A stretch of DNA of 64,000 bases. Source: Phorcus lineatus. Lineage: Eukaryota; Mollusca; Gastropoda; Trochida; Trochidae. Of the stretch, positions 21,433 through 32,444 are shown in pieces; the stretch's first letter is position 1, and each line of letters opens with the position of its first letter. The DNA lies in contig OV121088.1 in the NCBI GenBank assembly GCA_921293015.1, positions 32,153,645 to 32,217,644 on the forward strand, given 5' to 3'. Made by a program: the position numbers and the translations under genes. The notes under the pieces are model-generated. The model did not search any database. It was not told the origin of the DNA and worked only from the letters and a program-made list of their open reading frames with translations.

Positions 21433-22006
21433 CACCACTGCGACTCGGATACCTTATCGTGGTGTGGTGGTTTGCGTGCTTCGGGTGCTTCGGAGACCCC
21501 GAGAGCTATGCCAGCCGGAGCGTACATGCTCCTGGTAGGGGCACCCAAGCTGGACAGGTCGACGAGTGAGTTAGTTGGGGTTTAACGTGCTTTGAACAAT
21601 ATTTCAGTTATTAAGTGAGGTGAGGTGAGTTGGTGTTTAACGCCGCTTTCAAGATTATTTCACTTATATCGCGGCTGCTAGTATTATTGCAGGGAGAAAG
21701 CCCGCAACACTATTGTGGCTATACATTGCGGTGAAACCTGCGAGCATCGGCTGGAACTAGCGAACCATGGGTGGTACTGCGCTGAATTTCAGTGTAGCAT
21801 TGCACCCAAACCTGACTGCGTGTAGAACAGTTCTCTACTGCAGACAAAGTTGCCGAGCCCCTGGCGGGATTCGAACCACGGACCTCCTGATCCGAAGCCG
21901 AACGCGCTAACCACTGCGCTATCCCGCCCCCCCAGTTATTAAACACGTGGATGACAAGCATGACGGGTAGAAGCCAGAGTAAATTTGAGTCCTTTTCATC
22001 CTGTCC
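21433..22006 (+). repeat. SINE-A copy with inverted SINE-A tail inserted
   Basis: The plus-oriented 5' part (21433-21563) ends at 'ggacaggtcgac'. At 21564 an inverted 3' end of another SINE-A begins and runs to 21960, itself broken by SINE-B. The plus copy then resumes with 'gacgggtagaagccagag' at 21961-22006. The three bases GAC are repeated at the junction. This is a three-level nest. Confidence 0.85.
21615..21932 (-). repeat. SINE-B, tRNA-derived, 10-bp target duplication
   Basis: 318 bp flanked by CAGTTATTAA at 21605-21614 and 21933-21942. The 5' end (right side) folds as a tRNA: a 7-bp acceptor GGCGGGA/TCCCGCC, a D arm, an anticodon loop CTTCGGA with TCG (Arg-like), and a T arm. The A box (TAGCGCAGTGG, 21911-21921) and B box (GGTTCGAATCC, 21867-21877) of an internal pol III promoter are intact. 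The 3' end resembles that of SINE-A ('gcgttaaacaccaactcac'). One anticodon-stem pair is mismatched and the body continues beyond the tRNA, so this is not a functional tRNA gene. Confidence 0.95.
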
Positions 22007-22103
22007 AATTTACATATTTTAATATTTGACATCATGCAGACCTGAAATTGGAAGTTGTTAATAACAATGCATGAAAATCTATACAGAAGTGACATTAACT
22101 TAT

Positions 22104-22312
22104 CCACCACTTGACTCAATACCTTATCGCGTGCTTCAGCGACCCCGAGAGTTATGCAAGCCGGAGTTTACATGCTCATGTTAAGGACTCCCAAGCTGGA
22201 CAGGTCGAACGGGTAGAAGCCAGACCAAATTTGAGTCGTTCTAAAACCTGTTGTCTATCTCTCACTATGCCTTTCTTTCCGTCTTTTCCCTCATACTGTC
22301 GATCCCTTTTCC
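22104..22312 (+). repeat. SINE-A copy, 3'-truncated
   Basis: Starts 'ccaccacttgactcaatacc' and ends in the pyrimidine-rich middle ('cgatcccttttccc'), where the next copy abuts it. Confidence 0.9.
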
Positions 22313-22541
22313 CCTGGACTCATACCTTGTGGTGGTTTGCGTGCATTAGACACCTCAAGAGCTATGCCAGCTGGAGCTTACATGCTCCTGGTAGGGAAAC
22401 CCAAGCTGGACATGTCGACGGGTAGAAGCCAGAGTAAATTTGAGTCCTTTTCATCCTGTCCACTCTCTTTTGGATGCTTGTCATCCACGTGTTTAATAAC
22501 TGAAATATTGTTCAAAGCACGTTAAACCCCAACTCCCAAAC
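22313..22541 (+). repeat. SINE-A copy with internal deletion
   Basis: Directly follows the previous copy. The pyrimidine-rich middle is mostly missing ('gagtccttttcatcctgtcc' joins the two halves). The tail is 'aaccccaactc'. Head-to-tail arrangement with its neighbour. Confidence 0.9.
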
Positions 22542-22753
22542 TTGCTCACGATAAATTGAACATTTTTTTTTTATTTGTATAAGAAATTGACGTATACCAA
22601 GCTCCGAGGGAAGTTATTTTGTTGACTTTAATACTTGCTAATGAGCATTCCTACTAGTGGAGGTCGGCTGAGCACTTCACCTTGGAGTTGACAAGGGTGC
22701 AATATCTCTAGAAACACGACACTGGACAGAGTGGGACATCGTAGGGCTCGTGG

Positions 22754-24010
22754 TCAAATAGTAGTCCTGTCGTAAGATTGAGCTTGAATCTCCCTGAGTT
22801 GAAACTCCCGTTTCCCTTCAATATGAAGATTGTTTCTGAAACGGAAACAAGGCAGGTACAATAACACCATTTTCCACCACTTACAGCATCTGTGAAGGAC
22901 CTGGTAGTACTTGAGCTGCTTGTCTGCTCGGTCCACTCCACCCGTGTGCTGGCTGTATAACTGGATGGCTTTTGACTTGCTGGGTTGACAGTGTCGAACC
23001 TCCTTCCTGAAACAAGTCCCATTGTGTATTGTGGCTAGCAAATTTACATTCCTTCTGTCAGTCCAGTTAATGTAGAGAAGGAGAGCTCAGGGACTTGTTG
23101 TCGGTTTGACCGCAGGGTACTATGTGCTCCCATTCAGTTTCCAGCTAGCTTTAGAAAGTTTTGACGACGAGAAGTTTGGTTTTTTTCATGGTGGCCGGAA
23201 AGACATTTAGGTTCACACAGAGATGTTACAACAGTGGGCACTTACCAACCTTTCTGCCACATGCAGACTTGCTAGTTTTCAAATCATCAGACCTGCTGTC
23301 TAACAACACCAAGAATTAATACCCCACTTGTTGGGCTTACTGGCTGCTGTAGCGCCGCCCTATCCTAGAAAGTAATTATGCTTTCAATGAACGATACCTC
23401 CCACTACCTGGGTAGCAGTGTCTTTGTCGGCAACAAGAATTAAGTAAAGACTGGATCACGAAACTATCCAAACAAAATCTTAGCTAAGACTAATTATAAT
23501 AATATTGGAATGATGTAACCTTATGATAATATAATATAATACTAATAATATTGTTATAAGTGCTAAAACATATGAATTTGTAAAAATATGTCGCGAGACT
23601 TTAAAGCTTTACATTCAAGTACAGGTAGGTCACCAGACCAGTAGGATTGACAAGACGGTTTCTGAGTGAAACTAATTATCAGGATTGAAATAAATACTCT
23701 TAAGTCAGCAATACTTGCCTCCTTCCACCGTCTTGCCCCGGCATAGGTTGCCATGTTCTCTCCCCTCTCAGCCACATACTCACGTGCATACCTGTTGGTC
23801 TCCCTCACGATTGGCTCTTATCTCCTTGTCTGTAAAAAAAAACACAACTTAAATCAACGTCCTCGGACATGTTCCCGGGCCTGTTTCCTCGTCGAAATCC
23901 ACCAGCCAGTCATTCTGCATTGCTTCGTTTGTAGGGTCTTCCAAAAACACCTTGTCAACATCAACATCGCTGTCAAAGTCATCCTGAAATCTTCTAGACA
24001 ATAAATATCG
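22754..24010 (-). pseudogene. piggyBac-like transposase relic
   Basis: Read from right to left. An acidic N-terminal part (about 23870-24000) contains DVDKVFLEDPTNEAMQ. The first core domain is at 23563-23808 (TNRYAREYVAE, then IADLRVFISILII and a YWS block). After a degraded middle, 22754-23070 gives DRRNVNLLATIHNGT and TGGVDRADKQLKYYQV with KWWKMVLLYL. These are the hallmark blocks of the piggyBac DDE domain, including the last catalytic Asp in GGVDRAD. Frames change several times and the middle, with the other catalytic Asp residues, is not intact. TTAA-flanked ends were not found. It is therefore an inactive relic. Confidence 0.88.
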
Positions 24011-26315
24011 TCGCTCTCAGAATCTGCATTTCCAAAATTTCAATAAAATCTGCCAGAATGCTAGAACTTAAAAGTGTTTACCTGATCTGATGTTCACTTA
24101 TGGCTCCTAACTTATGGAAACTTGATAGTAAAGGGTTTTTCGTTCCACGACTTCTATGAGATGTTAAGGCCAGAATTCATTGTCTACCGCCATCAGTTAT
24201 TGATTTCTTGACATCTGTCCAAAACTATCATTAAGAACATGTTTTTAAGGGCGTGTATCGGTGCAACAACCTCAGTTTAACTTTCATAATACAATTATTT
24301 TAAAATATTTTATAAATATATACACTAAAACAGGTTTTGTCTTAACCTAGATAACTCAAACCATATATCTTGCAAACCTTTTTCAATAACTCTTACTGTA
24401 ACTAACCTTGACTCAATACTGTAAGGCCAAGTATTGAAGGGCGTCATGTCGGATACTATAAATAACAAATGTTTTTCTAGTGCATGCAAACCTCTAAATG
24501 TGTAAGTTCAATGGTAGCGCGACTTTGTTAATTACTATATTAACTACAAATACTATGCTCCTCCTATGTGTTGCGATACGAGTTAGCTTGTCACTCCAAG
24601 AAAAATACGTTGTTGATTACTAGCATTTGTAGGAAAATGTCTGAGTATATATAATTATGTGTTTGCAAATCTTCCTAATCAATTTAATTCCGTTTTATTG
24701 TATTTCTGTCGTTCATGTCTGGTACTTCCATACTCGTGCATACTGCAAGATCATTATGAACGTCAGCCATGACCTGTTATTTGTGATAAGTGGCTAGCTG
24801 TCGATCACTAATGGCTAGAACTTAGCATTGGTAGGGAAGCCCGCGAAATTTAAGACTCGTATCTCAAAACTTCTCAAACACAAACATGAAACTTAATGGG
24901 AAAAAAACAAGAAATTTATATGAGGAACAATAATGTTTTTATAAAACAACATATTTATAAGAACCCAACTTGGTGTAATTTGATCATGACGTCTAAAACT
25001 AAAATAACTGTTGCCTGATTTAACTAATGAAAACTCCCCAAACTTATTAATAATAATCACTTATAAATCATGGTTATCGAAATCTAAACTCAAACCACAC
25101 CCGTTTATCCGGCAGAAAGATAACACAATATAATAATCAAGCCAAAAAAAGTAAGAAAGAAGCAATGAGTGAATATAGTGTTTTATTGGCAGTCTAAACA
25201 AGACGATAACTGGGCACGACAACTGACTACCCTACCCGTAGACAACTCGACTGGAGTCAACAACCTGTGAATAAACAAATAGTCAGCATAGACTAGGCAA
25301 TCCACCCCATCGTAACGACCAGATCTTGAAACAACAGAACAGGGCTAATGGCTGTCTTATTGAGATAGCATCAATCAATCAAATCAACACTGGCTTTAAA
25401 TAACAGGGAGCTTAACGGGACACGGATGGACTAAATAGGGATGACTAAACAACAAGCACGCGGTACTTTAGATGATCCCTTATCACCACTTGAGTGAGTA
25501 AATAATTAAGAACACTAGTTAGGAATAGTAGAACTCATGGGAAGGAAGGTAAGGTTAAGACAGTAAGTCTTTAAAGGAAGTGACCGCATACTCCAAAAAT
25601 GTATAGAGAAATAAAGGAATATTAACCTCGCCAATCCAACTTCCATCGTCCAAGAGTTCTGTCCATCCGTCCCCACCGTACGTGACCGCTCCAAGCCCAA
25701 GACCAGATCGTAACTAATTGTACCAGAGCTTAGCTGGCTCTTTATGCTTCGTGGGAGGACGTCGGAGAGAACAGCCTATTGCTCCATGGGAAGATGTTAG
25801 CTTATTTTTCAGATAACACGAAATTGTGTTTCTTTGGTAAGCTAAATTAGCCCTAGCTCCATAAATATTTGGGTTACGGTGCCATACTATGGCTTATTGT
25901 TAAGAGCACAAACTTTTCTACAGGTAGATATAAATATTTAAACATGAATCATAAACATATAAACGTAAGCATTGACATATTACTACATTTGCTACATGTA
26001 AAAAGGCTTGTAAATGGGGCATGAACACACACATGACATTTGAACACATTAAAATAGCCACAGTCGGCGAATAAAGACATGAATGATGAACATGGGTACA
26101 TGAATGTTGAGTACATAATACTTTCAAATAAATACAATAATTGGTGACCTTTTATAAGAATACATTAGATGAGAGGCGGGCAAAAGGAGGCACGTTCGAG
26201 CGGCACAAGTTAAGGTATAGTTAAGTTGCATAAATTGTATATAAATTTGAATATTCTTACATTTGATTTAAATAAACTTGGTGGGTGGGGAGTGATTTGT
26301 AGCAACGGCCACCGG
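24011..26315. other. Unassigned 2.3-kb stretch
   Basis: No coding motif, RNA or repeat family recognised. A minus-oriented polyadenylation-like signal (AATAAA complement near 25182-25187) and a GC-richer block (about 25200-25760) could mark an LTR or UTR, but nothing decides it. Confidence 0.35.
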
Positions 26316-26723
26316 ACCCCGGGGTCATGAAAAAATCTTAAGTCTAAAATTTGCTAAGCAAAAAAAATCTTAAGTCTACAAAAATTTGCTTAGCTAAGAC
26401 TTTAGATGAGACTGGATCACGAAACTGTCCAAGCAAAATCTTAGCTTAGACTGAGACTGAGACTAAGACAGTTACCATAGTGATTTTAGAACGAAGTAAT
26501 CATGTCCTTTATACGTAACTTGTTCAGTATTTGAATCGAATATTTACCTTCAATCACCTGCTAAGCTGTTGCAAACACGAGAAATTGACGCTTCAAACAT
26601 GTCACGGCGAATTTTAGAGTCCTTGCGGTAGGAATGGAACTCTCCTGTCGACGGAAAAAGAATGTTGGTTTGTTTGTCAACACAGCACGCGCTCGACTGT
26701 CGTCTGCTTGATACGAGATAAAA

Positions 26724-27220
26724 ATGGCAAATGATGAGAAAAAAAGATCAAATTGGTCCCGCGAAGAGGAGGTGATCTTAGTTGAGGAAGTCAACAAGCG
26801 TGAGACCCTCCTCTTCGGCAAGCTCGACGGGTGCCAGCGGACTAATAGTGAGTGAGTTGGGGTTTAACGTGTTTTGAACAATATTTCGGTTATTAAACAC
26901 GTGGATGACAAGCATCCAAAAGAGAGTTGACAGACAAGGGAGAAAGGGATCGAAAGACTGAGAGAAAAGACGGAAAGAAAGGCACAGTGAGAGATAGACA
27001 ACAGGTTCCAGAAGGACTCAAATTTAGTCTGGCTTCTACCCATCGACCTGTCCAGCTTGGGTGCCCCTACCAAGAGCATGAAAGCTCCGGCTGGCATAGC
27101 TCTAGGGGTCTCTGAAGCACGCAAACCACCACACCACGGTAAGGTATTGAGTCCAGTGGTGGCGGACTAATAAAAAGAAGATCAGCGCCTGGGCGGAGAT
27201 CTCATCAATTGTCAACTCGT
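26724..27220 (+). pseudogene. Harbinger Myb/SANT-like DNA-binding protein, SINE-interrupted
   Basis: ATG at 26724 opens MANDEKKRSNWSREEEVILVEEVNKRE, the first helix region of a Myb/SANT-like domain (NWS..E...LV). The frame is cut by SINE-A at 26848-27161 and resumes after the duplicated 11 bp with KKKISAWAEISSIVNS, the second-helix Trp block, ending at a GTAAGTG donor near 27220. In Harbinger elements this second protein binds the transposase and the element ends, and carries the nuclease into the nucleus. Later exons were not placed with confidence. The insertion makes this copy non-functional. Confidence 0.72.
26848..27161 (-). repeat. SINE-A inside the Harbinger Myb-like gene
   Basis: Full-length inverted copy flanked by GCGGACTAATA at 26837-26847 and 27162-27172, a perfect 11-bp duplication of coding sequence. 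Confidence 0.96.
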
Positions 27221-27776
27221 AAGTGTAGCCACTTTTAAACGTATTTACGGTAATCTATCACATATTTTCCAACAGGTGGCATGACGGTCGGAAATATAAG
27301 ACAGCTCGTACAAAAAGAAATTTCGTATCGATAGCAGAATATTTTAATGAGTAGTAACATTTGTTTTTAAATTAAAACAGGGTTGTCATTTGTATTGCGA
27401 AACTATCGCACTTTGATGTGGGTTTTTTGTTAGTATGACTGACAATAAATGATGAAAACTAGCATAATTATTTAAAATTGATTCACTGCTTAATATCTTA
27501 TGAAGTAACAATATAAAATATATAGACTTGAAATTAAAAATATGATTTATAAATAAGATTATCTACATTATAAATAAAATAATTTAGAGAGAGTACTAAT
27601 AATTGCCACGACACGAAAGCTGTTATTATTCAACAATTACCATATTGTAAATCTACGACTTGTATTTGGTTACGAATACACTCGGTAAAGCCGGGAACAG
27701 TAATGGCGTCTGTTAATCGTGATCATACAGTTGTTGTTCACAGAATTTCGAATGCATGAATCGTAAGGCGTGAAGA

Positions 27777-28052
27777 GTGAGTTTGGGTTTAACGTGCTTT
27801 CAATATTTAATTACAATATTTCAGTAATTAAACACGTGGATGACAAGCATCCAAAAGAGTGGACAGATCAGGGCGAAAGAGATCGACAGGATGAGAGAAA
27901 AGACGGAAAGAAAGGCATAGTGAGAGATAAACAACTGGTTATAGAACGACTAAAATTTGGTCTGGCTTCTACCCGTTCGACCTGTCCAGCTTGGGTGTTC
28001 CTACCAGGAGCTCCAGCTAGCATAGCTCTCGGGGTCTCTGAAGCACGCATGA
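27777..28052 (-). repeat. SINE-A near the 3' side of the Harbinger nuclease gene
   Basis: Inverted copy without the last part of the family 5' end. It is flanked by TAAGGCGTGAAGA at 27764-27776 and 28053-28065, a perfect 13-bp duplication. It lies just downstream of the exon donor of the nuclease gene, in an intron. Confidence 0.96.
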
Positions 28053-28083
28053 TAAGGCGTGAAGAAATTGTGATAATATTTAC

Positions 28084-28552
28084 CCGCAATAGCGTGAAAT
28101 TTCCTTTTCACATCAAGAAGGCGCTTACCGGCGGGGAACTTTATGAATGCCGACGAGTGCTGAAAAAATGCTTCACATCTACCTGCCGTGGACTTGCTTA
28201 TGTGAAAAGCTTGACCAACAAGCAAATGAAAAGAGCCCGTCGCAACAAACTGGAGGAATACCAACACCTGTATCAATGGTTGCAGGGACATTGAACGCTT
28301 CGTCTCATGTATAATTTGATCAGTGACGAGGTTAACCAACATACATATAGTTGGGCTCCGAAATCGGTACCGTTTAAAGAGTTCACTGCCTGAATACAGT
28401 TCTAGAAGATTTAACCTGTCCCGCGTCCTTTGAACTCTAGCTCGCCTCTTGTATTTTCTAATGCGTCTTAAAACGTTTACAACATCCGTCCTTTTTCCTT
28501 GGAATAAAACTGACTTAAGACTGGTCAGGAGCAGTCTTAGGATTAAAGACAA
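28084..28552 (-). pseudogene. HARBI1-like Harbinger nuclease, N-terminal exon
   Basis: The exon encodes a basic start (RRIRKYKRRARVQRTRDRL), then YRFRSPTICMLVNLV, SLQPLIQVLVFLQFVATGSF, VGQAFHISKSTAGRC and KFHAIAG, the N-terminal helix-turn-helix half of HARBI1-type proteins in the usual order. It ends at a GTAAAT donor at 28082-28083, exactly where such genes have an intron before the DDE domain. The frame is open, but the true start is unclear (no good ATG at the right-hand edge). The catalytic DDE exons were not found to the left, where SINE-A and unassigned sequence lie, so the copy is probably dead. Confidence 0.8.
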
Positions 28553-28693
28553 AAATTGATCTCAGTCTTTAGTTTTAAGATTAAAAAATGGACGTGATCC
28601 TCGATTTAAGACATTTTTTTTTCTTAAGATTCAATTTTCAGACTTGAGCAAATTTTAGATTTAAGTTTACTTCATGACCCTTGGGCCAGGGAT

Positions 28694-29161
28694 CTCTTGG
28701 ACACTCGTCTCCCCTCTTGCCGATGTCTCTTGACCCCTGCCGGCCAGTTGAATTGGTCTTTTCTGTCTCTCCTCTCCCACTTACTTCTAGCCTCCCTCTC
28801 CCGTGTTTCTCCTCCCTCTCTACTCTTTATGAAATCTTTCTCTTCCCTCTCATCTCCCTCCTGCTTCTTTCTCTCTTCCCTATCTGTCTTTCCTTCTTCT
28901 TTTCCTCCTCATCTATCTTTTCTTCATTTTCCTCTTCCTTTTCTTTCTTTTCCCTCTAAACTCTTCTTTTGTCCTCCCTAGATTCTTGGTTCGGTTTCCA
29001 AACCGAAAGATCACCATGGCATGGATCTCCCTTTTGTTGGTGTTGAGGTCCCCGACCCGGTAGGCCTTGAAGATACATTCGTCACAGAGGTGTGATCCTC
29101 TCCCTCTGTGTACTCCAGCCCCGTGGTTCACCAGTCCACTTAGTTGTAAATACTGCTGCAT
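28694..29161 (-). pseudogene. Second copy of the purine-rich gypsy ORF
   Basis: On the minus strand this begins MQQYLQLSGLVNHGAGV, then a CDECIFKAYR segment with one CxxC, RFGNRTKNLG, and a purine-rich Lys/Arg/Glu tract. Its far end (near 28700-28770) resembles the region around 'gagctggccagacgggggc' at 9424-9480 of the gypsy element. The Harbinger right end abuts it. No known domain. Relation to the gypsy element is inference from composition and this short match. Confidence 0.45.
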
Positions 29162-29469
29162 TTTAAAGTGTGGTTCCGGATGGCGAAATACTTCTGTTCT
29201 ACAATAAAATCAGACTAAGTTATTATGAAAACACATTTTGTTGGACAGGCGGCGTCAACACGATTCTAAACATAAATAACAAACATTGTTATGGGTAAAT
29301 GGTCATGCGCGTTGCGGTTCCTGGAGGGCTTTAAACTATATGTATGGAAATAAGTTAAATCGGGCGACTACGGAGTAGATGCCAGCAGCAGCATAGAATA
29401 TAAGCAAACGAAGTTGCAGCAGCAGCAGAAAATGGTTAGTGAAAAAGTGGTAGATATGGTTCCACTGAG

Positions 29470-29990
29470 AAGCAGGAAGTTATTAATATGCCAAAATAGT
29501 CCCAACCACTGATAAGTAGAGGGAAAAGAAGATCCAACTGTAAAGTAGGACCCCTAAATTTAGAATATTGTTATGAGATGTACATAATCCTCCAAGAATC
29601 CCACCGTACCTATAACGTTTTTATTACGAGCTTATTTACGCAGGATTGAGAAAGTTTAAAGCTGAAATGAAATGGCATGATGGAGTGAACGACAAGCCAG
29701 GGTGGGGATTGAAAGCGATGTGTCAGCAGCGGCAGAAAGTGACGAATGGAGCGAACAGCCGTTAGATGAAATGTAAGGTGATGTCATTGGTGACCCAGTG
29801 ACCTCAGGGATTGGAGATAGTAGACTGGTTCCCCCGGTCGATGGCATTACGCATGAGTAGCGCAGAGCGAGCAAGAAAGGGCACCAGGATCGTGGCATGG
29901 AAATGATTAAAGAGGTGAAATTTGAATATAAGTGATGAAGGCTGGTTTTGATAATTGAATATAGTGCATATCACTAAATGAAATTATTAT
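29470..29990 (-). mobile_element. Deleted copy of the DIRS-like element (ends only)
   Basis: Read leftwards from 29985, this matches 11290-11560 ('tttagtgatatgcacta', 'tcaaaaccagcctt', 'ctttctgccgctgctg'). From about 29620 to 29475 it then matches the right end at 13390-13500 ('cttcttttccctc', 'atggttgggactat', 'aatttcctgcttctcag'). The coding part is absent. The two left-end matches include the palindrome region. This is a non-autonomous or recombined derivative. Confidence 0.78.
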
Positions 29991-30012
29991 ACATTCTTTG
30001 ATAATGATACAT

Positions 30013-30059
30013 TCCCTGAAATATTGTTCAAAACACGTTAAACCCAAACTCACTCACTC
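30013..30059 (+). repeat. SINE-A 3' tail fragment
   Basis: 'ctgaaatattgttcaaaaca' continues into 'cgttaaacccaaactcactcactc'. Only the last 47 bp remain. Confidence 0.85.
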
Positions 30060-30309
30060 GCCAAATCAGTTCAGTTGGTACTTAAATTAATTTTATAGTA
30101 TATAACCTTAAAGATAACGTGGACATCTATTGGTTCGCTTTGATACGTATTAAACAACCTCTTTTATAGGTAACAGATGAATGTGCTGTGGAAAAGTATG
30201 CTATAGTTAGATAAGGTAAGTAGAAGTTCCTCTGATCTTTTCACTTTCAAAAGCCTTTTTAATCGTTCTTCCATTTCGTCTGATCTTGGATGAAATGGTT
30301 GTTCTGGTT

Positions 30310-31400
30310 TTAATGTCGTTTAGGAGTTTGCATATGCCCTTGAATACTTTTGCCCCTTGAATACTTTTGACTCAAATTGCTTACCCTGGTCGGCATGAAT
30401 TTGTGTTGGTACCTCAAACTTGGTGATACAAACAAAGATACAAATGTTCCCATTTCGGTTTCTGGCAGTGATCCTACAATATATACATCTACTCGTTCTA
30501 GTGGATCCCCAGCCCCGGACAACTGCATTGGATCTCGACGTTTTCCTGGAGGTGGTTTACGTTTACAACAGGCATCACAGGACTGAATCCATAACTCCAC
30601 TTCTTTGCGAAGCCCTCACCAGTAGTATTTCTGCCTGATCTTTTCTATTGTCTTTATTCCTAGATGCCTTTTTGTCAAACTATCATGAGCTTTCTCGAGG
30701 ATAAATTTTTGTTTACTCTTTGGTTTAAGTACTTGAAGTACAACTTTATTGTGTTTTGTCTCAAATTTTCTACATAGTACGCCATTGTTAATGATTAATT
30801 TGTCCTACAATGCACAACGTCGAGTTAAACTAGAAGTGCACGACAAAATTATCCAACGCCACAAGTTCTAGCTACATCTTAATTGCTCTCAGGTGTTGTC
30901 AATGTTCTACTTGCTTAAGCAATAGGTCTTTCTATACCATCCTAAACGTGACTTAGAACTGCGCCTATAGCAAAATCGCTATCGTCTGTGTAAAATCTAA
31001 GTGGTTTTGTGAAAATGTCTGCACTGATCAATTTACTTTAAAGATGTCCAAAAGCGGTTGAACATTGCTGAGCACATGAGCTGCAACTTCTGCAAAGCCA
31101 GGATGAAGTGATGGTGGTAACTACACAAGCCTAGAAAATTTTAAGTTCTGAAACATTCTTTGAACTTTTACAGTTTCTGACTGCTCCTACTTACTTTCTT
31201 GATGCATTTACAATGTGGCCTAGTATTCGACTTCTCTTGTGACACTTCTTTAACTTTACATCTGCTTCTCTAAGTCTTTCAAACACTTGTTTCATGCGGC
31301 TGGGTGCATCATCAAAGTTATTGCCGAAAACAATTATATCTAGATCTACCACCCTCCCTTCTTGTATTTGATTCTCTCCCAACAGAGGTAGCTCCTTCAT
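30310..31400 (-). pseudogene. Ty3/gypsy pol relic: RT end, RNase H start, integrase start
   Basis: Read leftwards. 31191-31400 is reverse transcriptase around the active site, reading VDLDIIVFGNN where YLDDIIVFS-type sequence is usual, so the YxDD box is altered. ERLREADVKLKKCHK and LGHIV follow. Near 30990-31020 is RFYTDDSDFAIGAVLSH, the first RNase H strand with its Asp. After a deletion, 30580-30790 gives the integrase H2C2 module (HDSLTKRHLGIKTIEKIRQ, then CDACCKRKPP), with a stop after KYYW. Several stops and the altered active site show it is dead. It differs from the plus-strand relic at 7605, so at least two gypsy insertions are present. Confidence 0.88.
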
Positions 31401-32444
31401 AAATTCCTATACTACCTATGTCCTAATTAAAATAGGAAGGTTTCTTGAGCACGAAATCTGATTGGATGCAATCAAATTTAGTTGTGCATTCAGCGACGCC
31501 GTTTCATAAGGTATCATTTAAATTGTCTAAATTATTTCCGTAAGCTTTCCGAAAGCAAAACTTTTGTGACGGCCATGCAATGATAGCCTCTTGTCAGGAT
31601 GGCTAATTCTTCTCAACAATTAATACTTCAAGGCAAATGATAAATCAACAAATGGGTTTAAAGTTCAATAACGATTTTATTTGGTGATGAGACACCCAAC
31701 TGAAAAATATTTATATATGAAGATTAAAGATTTATGAGATCACAGAGCAACAATAATTGTATTGTTACTTATCACAGAATCTTATGGAATATTCACACAA
31801 CAATAAAGTGTAACACCTGATAGGTATTAGAATCAAACGTCTAAACTCTGGATAAACACAACACTTGTATGAGAAATATGAGATCTATATGTGTAATGAC
31901 TTAACACCACATTGGTTTACATAACTTGATCAACTTTGTTTACTTATAAAATATGATCTTTAAATGCTTTATAATGAGCGTATACTTTATAGACGGAATC
32001 TTATGCCTTCAACAAGACCACATATTAATATCAACAAACTTCTGAGATCAATCCGTTTAGATAATGCTTGATTATGCTTGTATTGTAATTATGCAGTACT
32101 TATGATGAAAGAGATATCGACAATAGATAACAATAAACTTCATCAGTATATCTCAATTAGTCTATACCAGAAATATCTCAACCCTGACGACTGTAATGGA
32201 ATTCACAGTGATCAACTTTATATTCAAACAACTATAATATCACTGAACTACAGTTATTTAAAACTCCAACAACTGTAAAACTCTGTCTGAAAGAACCACT
32301 GAGAAACAGACAATCTCACAAAATACTACTTCTAATATCACAGAAATTTACCCTGTAATATGTCAACAAATACTTTCAAGTTGAACCGTATTCGTATTTA
32401 TTAAGTCACTAAAGAAGAGATCTGGGATTATCTAAAGTACCATG
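31401..32444. other. Unassigned sequence left of the tandem duplication
   Basis: At 31420-31590 there is a diverged member of a dispersed repeat also seen near 35085, 40432, 47450 and (inverted) 51340, with the block 'ctgattggntgcaa'. The rest, to 32444, is AT-rich with no recognised feature. Confidence 0.4.

Larger units (their letters stand above)
26316..28688. mobile_element. PIF/Harbinger transposon with two genes
   Basis: The ends are imperfect inverted repeats: 'ggggtcatgaa' with 'aagtctaaaatttgct' on the left, and the complement of 'agggtcatgaag' with 'aatctaaaatttgct' on the right. Inside, a Myb/SANT-like gene points right (26724) and a Harbinger nuclease gene points left (28084-28552), so the two genes converge as in many animal Harbinger elements. 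Two SINE-A copies are inserted. The 3-bp target duplication could not be fixed because the outer bases are diverged. Confidence 0.75.

Noticed and set aside
26864-27124. Recurring open frame (…SETPRAMPAGAYMLLVG…) over several SINE-A copies
   Set aside because: It appears in both orientations at unrelated places, always within SINE-A, and stops differ between copies. It is a property of the SINE sequence, not a protein family.
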